Positions 35,126 through 44,398 of a stretch of 64,000 nucleotides of DNA are shown piece by piece. Source of the stretch: JAKAFX01 sp049965715 (GTDB lineage: Archaea; Thermoplasmatota; Thermoplasmata; Thermoplasmatales; Thermoplasmataceae); contig JBMFWA010000002.1 of the NCBI GenBank assembly GCA_049965715.1, positions 1-64,000 on the forward strand. Reading direction: 5' to 3'. The position numbers and the translations under genes were made by a program. The notes below the pieces were generated by a model. The model saw only the letters and a program-made list of their open reading frames with translations, did not search any database and was not told the DNA's origin. How positions within the stretch are numbered: the first letter of the stretch is position 1; the number at the start of each line of letters is the position of its first letter.

Positions 35126-35293
35126 CTATGGCCCGATAAATCCACATTTGGAGCATTCATATGGAGTTGAGTGTTCTCTGCATTCCTTGCATCTGCCTAT
35201 CAGCTGTTCCCCGCAATTTGGGCAGTGGAATATAGAGAATCCGCGATCAATTAATCCTATACCGCATGAAGTGCAATTTTCTATTGTGTCCAT
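35126..35293 (-). CDS. Small zinc-ribbon protein (translation-associated, HVO_2753 type)
   Basis: A 55-residue protein with five Cys pairs or near pairs: NCTSCG (Cys7, Cys10), HCPNCG (Cys24, Cys27), RCKEC (Cys35, Cys38) and ECSKCG (Cys47, Cys50). This is the zinc-ribbon RNA-binding protein that stands before EF1-beta in many euryarchaea (DUF1610-like). It opens with ATG 35293 after AAAGGTGAAAGT, a good Shine-Dalgarno, and its TAG overlaps the ribosome site of ef1B. A TATA-like CTTAAATAA lies near 35354-35366. Its role in translation is inferred from conserved linkage and composition. Confidence 0.85.
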   Translation of the reverse strand: MDTIENCTSCGIGLIDRGFSIFHCPNCGEQLIGRCKECREHSTPYECSKCGFIGP

Positions 35294-35397
35294 ACTTTCA
35301 CCTTTGTGCTGTCAATCTTTATGTATTTCAATTTGACTTTGCCCCCATACACGATTTTTATTTAAGTTTTGGCTAAGACGGGATATTTTCACTCACC

Positions 35398-35405
35398 TTA
35401 ATTAG
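35398..35405 (+). promoter_or_regulatory. TATA box of gene at 35426
   Basis: TTAATTAG is centred about 25 bases before ATG 35426, predicting a leaderless transcript. The divergent zinc-ribbon operon has its own box about 40 bases further upstream. Confidence 0.4.
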
Positions 35406-35425
35406 ATCAACACGATCACCTGATC

Positions 35426-35713
35426 ATGAAAATTGAAATTGTGACTGCTGCTCAAAGCGGTAAGACATATGCGGTGGAGAATGTGTTTGTCGCATCGAAG
35501 CAACCTCCTTTTCTTGGGCTCATACTGAAACCGTCGGATGCTGCCTGGAATCACATAAAGTCCACGAAGGAAATCCTGGTGAAAGGAAAGGAATTAACGG
35601 CATTCACTGTGAAGTACGGCATAGAGGTTGGAGAGAGTTCCATCTTCTTCATCACTCCTTCCAGGGGCAGTGTGACATTTTCCATGCTTTCAGATATAGT
35701 GAAGGGTTCCTGA
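35426..35713 (+). CDS. Conserved-looking small protein of unknown function
   Basis: A 95-residue protein that I do not recognise. It reads as a small alpha/beta protein (MKIEIVTAAQSGKTYAVENVF at the start, ESSIFFITPSRGSVTFSMLSDIV at the end) without Cys pairs, signal peptide or membrane helix. A leaderless promoter fits its ATG, and codon use matches neighbours, so it is likely real. It overlaps the convergent M50 protease gene by 24 bases. Confidence 0.6.
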   Translation: MKIEIVTAAQSGKTYAVENVFVASKQPPFLGLILKPSDAAWNHIKSTKEILVKGKELTAFTVKYGIEVGESSIFFITPSRGSVTFSMLSDIVKGS

Positions 35714-36304
35714 GAGTACCACCAGAAGGATAGCGATTGCAAGGAAGATAATGTAGATCTCCTTGTTCCACTGAAACACCTTTGCGCCGTCAAGCTGCCA
35801 TACTGGTATGAGATTGAAAAGTAGAAGCCAGAAGTTTAGCCTGCCTGAGAATTCTAGTATCACGGACAGCCCGGCGCTTGAGCCCACTGCAATACCCGTA
35901 AAAAATAAAACCATCCCGGCAAGCATGTTCATTGCCGGACCTGAAATTGCGACCTTCCCAACGCTCTCCCTGTCGTAGAGCCCTGAAAAGTATACTGCGC
36001 CAGGAGCCGCAAAAAGAAATCCAATGATGCTTGTGACCAGCGCCAGCAGTATGCCCAGATCCCATCGCTTGAACACTGCGTATCCGCCAAGTCTTCTTGC
36101 AACCTGCCTGTGTGAAAGCTCATGGAGGAGGAAACCCGTCAGCACAGTCACGGTTGCAGTCCCGAGACTGAATTCAACCGGATTCAGACCTGCTGTATTT
36201 ATTGCATCCCTGTAAAGCAGGACTGCCATGGCGACAATCAGAACGATAGAGCTTATCAGTATGTCTGTAAGCTCGTTTCTGTCAAACGTGTTTATGTAAT
36301 TCAT
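35690..36304 (-). CDS. M50-family (site-2-protease-like) membrane metalloprotease
   Basis: A 204-residue membrane protein. The zinc motif LLHELSHRQVAR (HELSH) lies in an early helix at about residue 61, and the third ligand segment NLIPVWQLDGAKVF in a late helix. About six helices are predicted and no PDZ domain is present, so it is a minimal S2P. These cut membrane-anchored regulators within the bilayer. The substrate is unknown; the two nearest candidates (signal-anchored surface proteins) are at 23 kb. Confidence 0.88.
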   Translation of the reverse strand: MNYINTFDRNELTDILISSIVLIVAMAVLLYRDAINTAGLNPVEFSLGTATVTVLTGFLLHELSHRQVARRLGGYAVFKRWDLGILLALVTSIIGFLFAAPGAVYFSGLYDRESVGKVAISGPAMNMLAGMVLFFTGIAVGSSAGLSVILEFSGRLNFWLLLFNLIPVWQLDGAKVFQWNKEIYIIFLAIAILLVVLSGTLHYI

Positions 36305-36333
36305 AAAGACTGATCCTTTTCACCGGCAGCGCT

Positions 36334-39300
36334 TCATGTGCCGCCGTTTATTCTCAGCACGTATTCCATAAGGGTAATTATATCCATTGCAGATGAGATC
36401 CCAAGTTTGAGTTCGTAAGCCACCTGCAGTGGTTCCGGTTTCAGTCCCTTCCTCAGGGCCATCTTCAGGAGCTTGTTAAGCTCGGGTTTCTCGGTGGAGG
36501 CTCTCCTCCTCTTTCTAACCTGGTTCTTGATGTACAGATACAGGTTCTTCGCAACAATCACGTTTGGTCGATCCATATTAGCGAATATAACATTGATCTT
36601 CAGATCATGTATTCCTGATATCCTGGTTTTTCTCACTGCTCGCTGTATGACCTCCATGGACATCATCTCATACCTGGATTCGTTGATGTCTTCATAGTAC
36701 TGTTCCTCCCCAAGGAAATTGAAGATGAGATCGACCTTGTCTACCGGTATTTCTGCAATGGATATAGCCTCCGGAATGTCCAGCGTCCTTCCGAGTTTGT
36801 ATTCAACCAGCAGCAGTTTCTTTGCGTAGGTCACAATTTCAAAGAATGATTTCTGGATTTTCATCTCCTCAACCATTTCGTTGAATTCGTCATCATGGAC
36901 AAGTGTACCCTGGTATTTCCCCAGAAGAAGATCTGCTGTATCATATTCCTGCCTCTCTATGTAGCTTCTGATCACCATTGTCAGCGTCTTGGGGTCTGGC
37001 ACCCATTCCACACCCTCGTATAGAGATATCACCTCGTCGAAGTATCCTCTCTCATAGTAGAGTTTGACCGCAAAGGAGAAGACCTTGGGGTATCCCGGTT
37101 CACCAATGTAGTTTTTCAGCCATTTCCTCAACAGCAGTATACCGTCGCTGAATTCCCCGGTTTCTACAAGATCTCTGGCAAGACCGATGATATTCTCATA
37201 ATCCGTGGGTACCTCCTTATAAATGATTTTACGGATCTCAACAGCATCCTTCAGGTCAGAAACTTTCTCCTGAGCAGAAGCGATTGCCTTTCCCACCTTA
37301 AGATTATGACCCTCCCTGAAAATGCGTGTTGCAATCCTCCTGATGTCTGCATTGTTCCAGAATGTGTGCACTGTCTCTGAAATGATGGATGATTCATCCT
37401 GATTATCCGGGTTCATGTTTTCTATGAGAGCCTTGAGGTTTGCAACGTCCATTGACTTAAGGTAAAGTTTTCCCAGGAAGACGTTTCCGAGACCGTACTT
37501 TTCTATCACACCCCTGGCAGACTTGAAATTACCATTGTTGATCAGACTCTCTGCATACCTTGTTTTATCGAGATCGGTGAAAGATGCCTGGTCCACCTGA
37601 GAGAACAACTCGGACGATTTCTTGAAATTTCCTGCTTCATAGTATAGGTTTGCGAGTACCATCACCATAGGATTCCTGCCGTCTTTGAATGTTTCTAGAA
37701 AATCACAGGCCTCTGCGATCTTGCCGTTTTTCTTCAGGATGGATGCATGAGTAAGTATATCATCATCTGACCTGTCCGTCTCTGACACTATCCTGGATGA
37801 GACTGTCTCTGCATCCTTAAGATCTGATCTGGAGATCAGATGATCCCTCATTATTCTGTAGGCCCATACATTTTCCACTGTTCTCTTTGCAAGAAGGCCA
37901 TAAATGGTCTCCATTATTTCAGGGATTGAATTTGTTCTGCTGTATCTGTAAATTTGTTCGAATGGGAAATTCTTCGATCTCGATATGTCTATTATGGCTG
38001 ATATCCCGAGGAGAAGATCATCCCTGTTTGAAGCCGAGATTGAGTTTGTTATAGTCTCTATGGCAAATTTCTGGTTTCCGAGAATGGACAACGCCCTGCG
38101 CAGGCTCTTGAGAGAGTCGCTGTACTGTGACTTCCTCCCCTGTATCCTTCCAAGCATATAGTAATAGTAAGGATCGCTCTTCTTGCTGTCGTACGATTCA
38201 TTCAGCTTGTTCTCGGCCTCCTCAAGCTTTCCGCAGTCTATCAGCGCCTCGGTTACGGGATATGTGAAGAATGGGGAGTCCCTGATGTCTTCCCTGTAAC
38301 TGTCGCTGTAGATATCCATTATTGTTGTGGTCAGTATGCGCAATCCTGAGAATTCAGACCTGCCCAGAAGTTTTTCAATCTCTGGCGGTATGCTCTTTGA
38401 TCTGAAATCCACGTAATGCGAAATGGCGATCCATCCCATCGCAACTGACCCGGTTTCCATTGCGCTATTGATAATTCTGGCCTCCGGTTCAGGCTCTAAG
38501 CCTTTCAGAAAATCAAAGACATGCTGAAGATTCCCGCTGTCGCTGGAATGACTGGCCAGAATTGGTTTGAACATATTCAGCATTGAATCGTCCCTGAAAA
38601 GCTTGAACACAGTGTCAAGGAAAAATTTATCAGACTGAATCTCAGGATTCTTCTCCGCATAGGATACTGCCTCGTTCATCTGGCCCTCATTCATCAGGGC
38701 TGACACATACATTGATGTGATCTCCCTTGGTTTGTGGGAGAGCTTGTTGTATCTTTCAATGAGCCCTTCGTATTCCCTCCTTTCGTACAGAGATGAGATC
38801 ACAAAATAGGCGCCCTCAATGTCCGAGGGATCGAGCGATAGGATCTTCTCCGCTGTGTCCATAGCCTCGCTTTCTTTCCCGATTGTTTTTTCCAGCTTCA
38901 GTTTGAGTTTCAGCACATTGAGATTGTGCTGATTCCCGGAGAGCGCGGATGCAATGTCCCTGTTGGCCTCATCAAAGAGTGACAGATTTATCTCTGACTG
39001 AATCTTCCATTCCTTTTCCCTGTCGCTGATATTCTCCTTTCCCTGCTGGCTGTATATATTGAGAAAGTTCTGGTAGTCCCTGCAGGAGTATGCCAGCTCC
39101 ATGGCCAGGCTTCCAATTTTACTGTTATCACGGTGTTTGTCAATCAGATCGAGCGCCAACTTGTACGCATCTGATTCCCTCCCCGTATTCTTCAGAATCT
39201 GGGCATAGAGAATCTGAACATCGACATTTTCCGGATATAGATCAATTCCCTTCTTGATGAACCTGAAAGCATTTTCAAGGTCTCCACATTTTGCCGAGTT

Positions 39301-39747
39301 ATCGGCCAGAAACATGAGATCATCAAGCCTGTCTATATTTTCCTGCTGGATGCCCGATATAAGTGCTTTTGCCCTCTCAATATTTCCTCTCTTTAAACTG
39401 GCGGAAATATACTCCTTTATAAATTCAAAATCTTTGTTGTATCGTGTGATAAAATCAAGGAATTTCTCATATTGGTCAGTTTTTTCAGCCTTTTTGAAAT
39501 TTGACTTCACCTCGTCCCAGAATTTTTTATCCTGCATATGGTCAATCATCTTGCTGAAAATTGGCTCACGGAATATGCCCTGCCTTGAAATATAAAGTGC
39601 GGCTTCCCTGGCTCCAGCGGCATCAGATACGCATGACGAGAGCAAATCTGGAGTTCCCTCGTAAAGCATGAAGCGTGGATCGTTCAGGATCTTTTCGAGG
39701 GCATCGTGAAACATGCCTGATGCTATCATTATACGCACCTCCATCAC
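36334..39747 (-). CDS. Giant TPR-like repeat protein; N-terminus may extend to 40045
   Basis: A 1137-residue soluble protein made almost wholly of helix pairs with TPR-like spacing, for example DLENAFRFIKKGIDLYPEN and GKESEAMDTAEKILSLDPSD, ending in a distinct 130-residue domain (RKTRISGIHDLKINVIFANMDRP, KNQVRKRRRAS). From GTG 39747 the protein starts mid-helix. The same frame is open for 99 more codons (to 40044) with coding-like helical sequence (FEKNFRKLLDALEGFIKSG) but no start codon. An ATG at 40045 reads into it if the GGGGG run (40039-40043) lost one G, giving MGRLKIAGEG and about 1237 residues. It is likely a cytosolic scaffold; partners unknown. Confidence 0.75.
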   Translation of the reverse strand: MMEVRIMIASGMFHDALEKILNDPRFMLYEGTPDLLSSCVSDAAGAREAALYISRQGIFREPIFSKMIDHMQDKKFWDEVKSNFKKAEKTDQYEKFLDFITRYNKDFEFIKEYISASLKRGNIERAKALISGIQQENIDRLDDLMFLADNSAKCGDLENAFRFIKKGIDLYPENVDVQILYAQILKNTGRESDAYKLALDLIDKHRDNSKIGSLAMELAYSCRDYQNFLNIYSQQGKENISDREKEWKIQSEINLSLFDEANRDIASALSGNQHNLNVLKLKLKLEKTIGKESEAMDTAEKILSLDPSDIEGAYFVISSLYERREYEGLIERYNKLSHKPREITSMYVSALMNEGQMNEAVSYAEKNPEIQSDKFFLDTVFKLFRDDSMLNMFKPILASHSSDSGNLQHVFDFLKGLEPEPEARIINSAMETGSVAMGWIAISHYVDFRSKSIPPEIEKLLGRSEFSGLRILTTTIMDIYSDSYREDIRDSPFFTYPVTEALIDCGKLEEAENKLNESYDSKKSDPYYYYMLGRIQGRKSQYSDSLKSLRRALSILGNQKFAIETITNSISASNRDDLLLGISAIIDISRSKNFPFEQIYRYSRTNSIPEIMETIYGLLAKRTVENVWAYRIMRDHLISRSDLKDAETVSSRIVSETDRSDDDILTHASILKKNGKIAEACDFLETFKDGRNPMVMVLANLYYEAGNFKKSSELFSQVDQASFTDLDKTRYAESLINNGNFKSARGVIEKYGLGNVFLGKLYLKSMDVANLKALIENMNPDNQDESSIISETVHTFWNNADIRRIATRIFREGHNLKVGKAIASAQEKVSDLKDAVEIRKIIYKEVPTDYENIIGLARDLVETGEFSDGILLLRKWLKNYIGEPGYPKVFSFAVKLYYERGYFDEVISLYEGVEWVPDPKTLTMVIRSYIERQEYDTADLLLGKYQGTLVHDDEFNEMVEEMKIQKSFFEIVTYAKKLLLVEYKLGRTLDIPEAISIAEIPVDKVDLIFNFLGEEQYYEDINESRYEMMSMEVIQRAVRKTRISGIHDLKINVIFANMDRPNVIVAKNLYLYIKNQVRKRRRASTEKPELNKLLKMALRKGLKPEPLQVAYELKLGISSAMDIITLMEYVLRINGGT

Positions 39748-40081
39748 CTGGGCGAGAAAGTTAAGATCGTGACTCTTCTTCAGGAGATCTATGATCCTGA
39801 TCTTCTTGTCGTTTCCTATTGAACCGTTTTCAAAAAATAATTTGATTGAGGTTATCAGATTCTCGTCTGCGTTCTCCTGACCGGATTTTATAAAGCCCTC
39901 GAGGGCATCCAGCAGCTTCCTGAAGTTTTTTTCAAAGGGCTGATCCTGATCCGCGTAATTGATATCATATATTATTGATGAAATCTTCTTGGATACTTTG
40001 CTCTGCCTGGAACTTCCTTCTCCTGCTATTTTAAGTCGCCCCCATTATCTGTTCATCCTTTTCGTGGATATTATCCAAAGG

Positions 40082-40594
40082 TTACTTATTATTCTCCCTT
40101 CTTATGTCGTAAAACCTGTCAATGTATTTTTGCCTCAGTCCTGCATAGGATTCTGCGTTTGCAAGAGCCATCTTTTCCATCTCGGGGCCCTTTCGGTATA
40201 CCTTTGCAGGCGAGCCTATCAGGAGAGAATTTTCATCTCCCCTAAAACCCTCGGTCACTATTGATCCAGCGGCCACCACGGAACCTTTCCCGATTGTTGC
40301 CCCGTTCATGATCACAGACCCCATTCCTATCAGGACGTTGTCTTCAATGGTGCAACCATGAATCACGGCATTGTGTCCTATGGACACATTTTTACCAATC
40401 CTTGTCGGATTTGTCTTTTCCACATGAACGGTGACGCTGTCCTGAATATTGGAATTCTCACCAACATCAATCCCATTAAGATCTCCTCTCAGAACCGCGT
40501 TGAAAAGGATTATCACACGATCTGAAATCCTGACATCACCCACCAGCGTTGCACCATCAGCAATGTAGCATTCCCTGCCAATTGTGATTGCCAT
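40082..40594 (-). CDS. Gamma-carbonic-anhydrase-like left-handed beta-helix protein
   Basis: A 170-residue hexapeptide-repeat protein. The repeats (IGRECYIADGATLVGDV, IGKNVSIGHNAVIHGC, IGMGSVIMNGATIGKG) form a left-handed beta helix, with a C-terminal helix. His57, His74 and His79 sit where CamH-type gamma carbonic anhydrases bind metal, and Cam-specific acidic loops are absent, as in CamH/YrdA proteins. Carbonic anhydrase activity is plausible but acyltransferase-like or unknown function is also found in the group. It lies about 37 bases before the extended start of the TPR protein on the same strand. Confidence 0.8.
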   Translation of the reverse strand: MAITIGRECYIADGATLVGDVRISDRVIILFNAVLRGDLNGIDVGENSNIQDSVTVHVEKTNPTRIGKNVSIGHNAVIHGCTIEDNVLIGMGSVIMNGATIGKGSVVAAGSIVTEGFRGDENSLLIGSPAKVYRKGPEMEKMALANAESYAGLRQKYIDRFYDIRRENNK

Positions 40595-40651
40595 CAGGAT
40601 TCATATGTAGCGAAGATATAAGAAATATTCTAATCGGGTGTATGCAGTGAT

Positions 40652-40659
40652 TTTTATAA
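40652..40659 (+). promoter_or_regulatory. TATA box of phosphohexomutase gene
   Basis: TTTTATAA is centred 25 bases before ATG 40681, predicting a leaderless transcript. Confidence 0.55.
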
Positions 40660-40680
40660 CTATTCCGGACATACCAATCC

Positions 40681-42054
40681 ATGGGAAATGATCCGGAAAC
40701 AATTAGGAAGAAACTTTTCGGCACCAATGGAATACGCGGAGTGCCAAATGTAGATCTCACTCCTGATTTTTGCTCAGATATCGCGATGGCCATAGGGACC
40801 TTTTCTGACACCAAAAATATTGCCCTTGGAAGGGACACCAGGCTGTCCGGGGATATGATATCGAGTTCGGTGAAAGCAGGCCTGCTTTCTACCGGAAAAA
40901 ATGTGACAGATCTCGGTATTCTGCCGACACCTGCTCTGCAACTTTACTGCAGGAACAATCATGTTTTCGGTGTGGTCATCACTGCGTCTCATAACCCGCC
41001 CCAGTTCAACGGAATAAAATGCATAGGATCTGACGGCACTGAGCTGAAGCAGGAGGACGAGGCCAGAATTGAAGATATATATTATGACAGAAGATATGCA
41101 GTATGCCAGTGGAACACGATTGGGACCATATCATATTTCCCTGGCCAGATTGACGAGTACCATAGAAGCATAATCTCACTGGTGGATGCAGAAAAAATCA
41201 GATCGATGCACTACAGGGTAGTTGTGGATGCTGGTAACGGTGCTGCTTATTCAAGCACCCCCGATCTGCTGTCTAAACTGGGATGTGCTGTGACCACTTT
41301 AAATGCCAATCCTGACGGACTCTTCACCTCCAGAAATGCGGAGCCAAGACCCGAGAATCTCTCGAGCCTCATTGACCTTATGAAAACAGGACGGTTTGAT
41401 CTCGGCATTGCCCATGACGGCGATGCGGATCGTGCGGTGTTTGTGGACGAGAATGGAAACTTCATTGAGGGCGAAAACACGCTGGCGCTTGCAATCAGGG
41501 ATGTGGCACGCAAGGGTGATATAGTGGTGACGCCAGTCAGTTCGTCTGATCTCATAAGCGATATCTGCAGCTCTTCCGGGTTGAAACTCCTGCAGACAAA
41601 GGTCGGGGCGCCAATCGTCGCAAGATCAATGATAGAAAATTCTGCAAGGATAGGCGGGGAGGAAAATGGTGGAATAATCTTTGGCCAGCACCAGTATTGC
41701 AGAGATGGGGGCATGACTGCAGCCAAGATCCTTGATATAATGGCCAGGTCCGGAAAGAAGATTTCGGATCTTGTGGCAGAACTTCCCAGGTATGTCCTTC
41801 TCAAGGAATCCATCCACACTGACATTCCATGGAGCAGCCTGAGTTCAAGGCTGAAGGAACACTTCAAGTCGAACCGCATGGATCTCACGGACGGGCTGAA
41901 GATATTCTTCCCGGGAGGGTGGATACTGGTTCGTCCTTCTGGAACTGAACCCATAGTCAGGGTCTACAGCAATGCCAGAAACAAGGAGAGCGCGGATGAG
42001 CTGTCGGAAATATTCAGATCGGCTTTTCAGAAGATTACTGGTTCAGCTTCCTGA
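40681..42054 (+). CDS. glmM: Phosphoglucosamine mutase / phosphomannomutase
   Basis: A 457-residue alpha-D-phosphohexomutase. The N-terminal FGTNGIRG, the phosphoserine loop ITASHNPP, the metal loop AHDGDADR, the sugar loop GGEENGG and the phosphate-binding RPSGTEP are all present. The GEENGG type favours GlmM or archaeal bifunctional PGM/PMM members. It would supply hexose or hexosamine 1-phosphate for nucleotide sugars and so for the N-glycan chain. It overlaps the convergent CDP-alcohol transferase by 20 bases. Confidence 0.85.
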   Translation: MGNDPETIRKKLFGTNGIRGVPNVDLTPDFCSDIAMAIGTFSDTKNIALGRDTRLSGDMISSSVKAGLLSTGKNVTDLGILPTPALQLYCRNNHVFGVVITASHNPPQFNGIKCIGSDGTELKQEDEARIEDIYYDRRYAVCQWNTIGTISYFPGQIDEYHRSIISLVDAEKIRSMHYRVVVDAGNGAAYSSTPDLLSKLGCAVTTLNANPDGLFTSRNAEPRPENLSSLIDLMKTGRFDLGIAHDGDADRAVFVDENGNFIEGENTLALAIRDVARKGDIVVTPVSSSDLISDICSSSGLKLLQTKVGAPIVARSMIENSARIGGEENGGIIFGQHQYCRDGGMTAAKILDIMARSGKKISDLVAELPRYVLLKESIHTDIPWSSLSSRLKEHFKSNRMDLTDGLKIFFPGGWILVRPSGTEPIVRVYSNARNKESADELSEIFRSAFQKITGSAS

Positions 42055-42640
42055 AGGTCCTTGATATTCTTCTCAGGGCTGTCAGATGGCCACCCACTGC
42101 AAGTACAAGAAGCAGCAGGATGAACGGGGTAAACGGGAATCCATGCAGGCTGTATGAAAATGGAAGTGTTATCTGAACAATTGAAAAGAGGATGATTATG
42201 ATAAGCCGGTTTGCTCTTCCCATTATCCCCTCGTAGTCTCTTCCCAGGCCAATGGCCTGCGCCTGTGTCCCGAGATAGCTGGTCAGCAGGACTCCAGAGA
42301 GGGCAAATGCCAGTATCACAGCACTGCCAGGATGACTCAGACCAATTCCTGTTATTATCGCTGCATCTGAGTATCTGTCGATCACATGATCTATGTAATC
42401 TCCACGCTTTGAGGCAAGGTTCCTGGCTCTTGCCACCTGTCCGTCGACCGCGTCGAATAGTGCAGAAAGGGCCACGAAAAGCACGGCTATGATGAGGTAA
42501 TAGCTCCCAATATAGAAAAATAGGCCAGCTGCCAGCGCGAGTATCAGTGAGGCAACTGAGATCGAATCTGGCGAGAATCTCATGAAAGGTCCCGAGACTA
42601 TTCTCGCAAAATCCTCACCTTTCCTCTTTGTATCCGCCAT
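42035..42640 (-). CDS. CDP-alcohol phosphatidyltransferase family (archaetidyl head-group synthase)
   Basis: A 201-residue membrane protein with about six helices. The active-site motif is FDAVDGQVARARNLASKRGDYIDHVIDRYSDA in pattern terms D-G-x2-A-R-x8-G-x3-D-x3-D, all residues present. Such enzymes transfer a head-group alcohol phosphate (inositol phosphate or glycerol phosphate) onto CDP-archaeol. Archaetidylinositol-phosphate synthase is the best guess. It is the last gene of the hel308 operon, 4 bases after the kinase-like gene. Confidence 0.85.
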   Translation of the reverse strand: MADTKRKGEDFARIVSGPFMRFSPDSISVASLILALAAGLFFYIGSYYLIIAVLFVALSALFDAVDGQVARARNLASKRGDYIDHVIDRYSDAAIITGIGLSHPGSAVILAFALSGVLLTSYLGTQAQAIGLGRDYEGIMGRANRLIIIILFSIVQITLPFSYSLHGFPFTPFILLLLVLAVGGHLTALRRISRTFRKLNQ

Positions 42641-42644
42641 TATC

Positions 42645-43103
42645 CTACCTTTCCACGCCTATCCCAAAGCTCTTGAGTAAACTGACTGTTTTATTAACCG
42701 TTTCGTCCAGTTCGCCCTCATGGTTGGAAATCCTGTATATTCTCACTGAGGGCAGTCTTTCCAGGGCCTCATAGTATATACTGTCAGCAAGAAGGGCATC
42801 CATGTTCCCCTCTATCTTTTCACTGCTGTAGCCACGATCTTCCATTCTTCTGCGCGCCTCTTCCTGCGAAGTTTCCAATATTATGACATATTCACATCCA
42901 ATGAGATGGGAGTAGTGTGATTCGACAATCGTGTTCCTGCCCAGTTTCAATTCACTCAGACAGTCGATATCAACCTCTCCGGACTGGACGCATCCCATGT
43001 CCGCAGCCATTTCAGACAGATGAACACACTTATATCCAAGGCCTGCAAGACGATCGCATACCGTTGACTTTCCTGAAGCGGGAATGCCGCTAATACATAT
43101 CAC
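42645..43103 (-). CDS. Adenylate kinase-like NTPase (Fap7/hCINAP type)
   Basis: A 152-residue P-loop protein: GIPASGKST at the N-terminus, the HYSH substrate-lid segment ESHYSHLIGC and REx lid RRRMEDRGYSSEKIEGN. It belongs to the archaeal Fap7-like adenylate kinases, which help 30S assembly with uS11 as well as carrying weak AMP kinase activity. The start overlaps the end of tiaS by 14 bases. Confidence 0.85.
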   Translation of the reverse strand: MICISGIPASGKSTVCDRLAGLGYKCVHLSEMAADMGCVQSGEVDIDCLSELKLGRNTIVESHYSHLIGCEYVIILETSQEEARRRMEDRGYSSEKIEGNMDALLADSIYYEALERLPSVRIYRISNHEGELDETVNKTVSLLKSFGIGVER

Positions 43104-44397
43104 TGATGTGCCTCACCCTTCCTCTCAGCATGAGCGGCATTGAAAGATGTCTCCTGGCTGTTACCGGCACCTCATAGTACCCTTCCGTGATGCTGCGATC
43201 TGTTCTGACATATTCCGGCAGGCTGTACCTTGCTCCGCATGTGGGGCATCGAAAATCATTCCTTCCCCTGTTTGTGGTCATAATTCCACAACTTCTGCAT
43301 TTCGGGTTTGTTCTTCTGTACTCCTCCGAAACCGATGAAATACGTATTTTCTCAAGATTGATGGTTTCATCCACAAAGGATCCGAACACTCTGACCATAT
43401 CTCCTGGCCTCAATTTTGAAATTACACTTCGGAATTCCTTTGTGGGTTCGAAAGCCGCAGCTCTTACCTTCCCTGCGTTGTATCCCAGTTCGAGAAAATA
43501 GTGTCCCCCTCTTATTGAGTATGGTTCCGATAACACATACGCATCGATTGCATACGAACCCAGATTTTCCAGCAAGGAAGGATTCAGCACAATATGGTCA
43601 TCTGTTCCCTGGTTCGTTTTGAATATAGTTGTTCGCTCACTCTCCACTGAGAATTTCGTGTTAATATCACTGGACAGTTCAATAAGAGAATCAGGATCCA
43701 TACCCCTGATACCATACACCACAGGGGTCCTTTCCCTCGGAAATATTGCAGGTCTCCTGTTCTTTCTGTCAATGCTGTCGAATGTCACACCGGTGGAGTC
43801 AGCATAGCTGCTGATTTCCATCTTTTCCGTTATTGACCTCCTGCGCCCGGCCGGAAAACTGTAATTCAGCACTTCAAATGTATGCGGATCCTCGGTCCAG
43901 GAGATGGCGGATGCTGCCCCTATTATGCCCCTTCCGTTTCCAAATTTCACAAAATCAGCGTCAATCGATTTCAGCAGCTTTTCAACTTTTACCATGTCAA
44001 TCTCCTTCCGCACTGCGTTTATATACAGTTCAGGATCGATCGGCACCATGCTGAAAACTATTCCCGGGTTTGTATTATCTCCTGATTCTGAAAATTGCTC
44101 TACGGTCGAGATCACTTTCTCTGTGTCTTCCTGAGACCACTGTTCTCTGATCAGCTCAGAATAGGAGAAGATAGGCGTTCCCTGGACGTGCCCTACTTCA
44201 ATTTTGCTTCCCGCTCCCTGACCCACCTGAATTGCAAGAGCCCCATTTCCCCTGGTCTTGTACTTTATATTGGGGTTCAGCCTCACAAGCCTCGGGTATC
44301 CAATAAGCCTGTCCCTGAAGAGATCTATGAGTTTGGAGGCAATGTACGTCGTGCACATGCCATCAGATGAATCCGTGTCATCAACCCCAATGAACAA
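43090..44397 (-). CDS. tiaS: tRNA-Ile2 2-agmatinylcytidine synthetase
   Basis: A 435-residue TiaS. The N-terminal GVDDTDSSDGMCTTY, the KTRGNGALA and the GNGRGIIGA segments mark the kinase/TCKD domains; a middle OB-fold contains VRVFGSF; the C-terminus has a zinc ribbon CRSCG...CPTCG. It joins agmatine to C34 of tRNA-Ile(CAU) so it reads AUA. The initiator tRNA-Met at 63.5 kb is not its substrate. It follows uppS by one base. Confidence 0.93.
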   Translation of the reverse strand: MFIGVDDTDSSDGMCTTYIASKLIDLFRDRLIGYPRLVRLNPNIKYKTRGNGALAIQVGQGAGSKIEVGHVQGTPIFSYSELIREQWSQEDTEKVISTVEQFSESGDNTNPGIVFSMVPIDPELYINAVRKEIDMVKVEKLLKSIDADFVKFGNGRGIIGAASAISWTEDPHTFEVLNYSFPAGRRRSITEKMEISSYADSTGVTFDSIDRKNRRPAIFPRERTPVVYGIRGMDPDSLIELSSDINTKFSVESERTTIFKTNQGTDDHIVLNPSLLENLGSYAIDAYVLSEPYSIRGGHYFLELGYNAGKVRAAAFEPTKEFRSVISKLRPGDMVRVFGSFVDETINLEKIRISSVSEEYRRTNPKCRSCGIMTTNRGRNDFRCPTCGARYSLPEYVRTDRSITEGYYEVPVTARRHLSMPLMLRGRVRHISDMY

Positions 44398-44398
44398 T

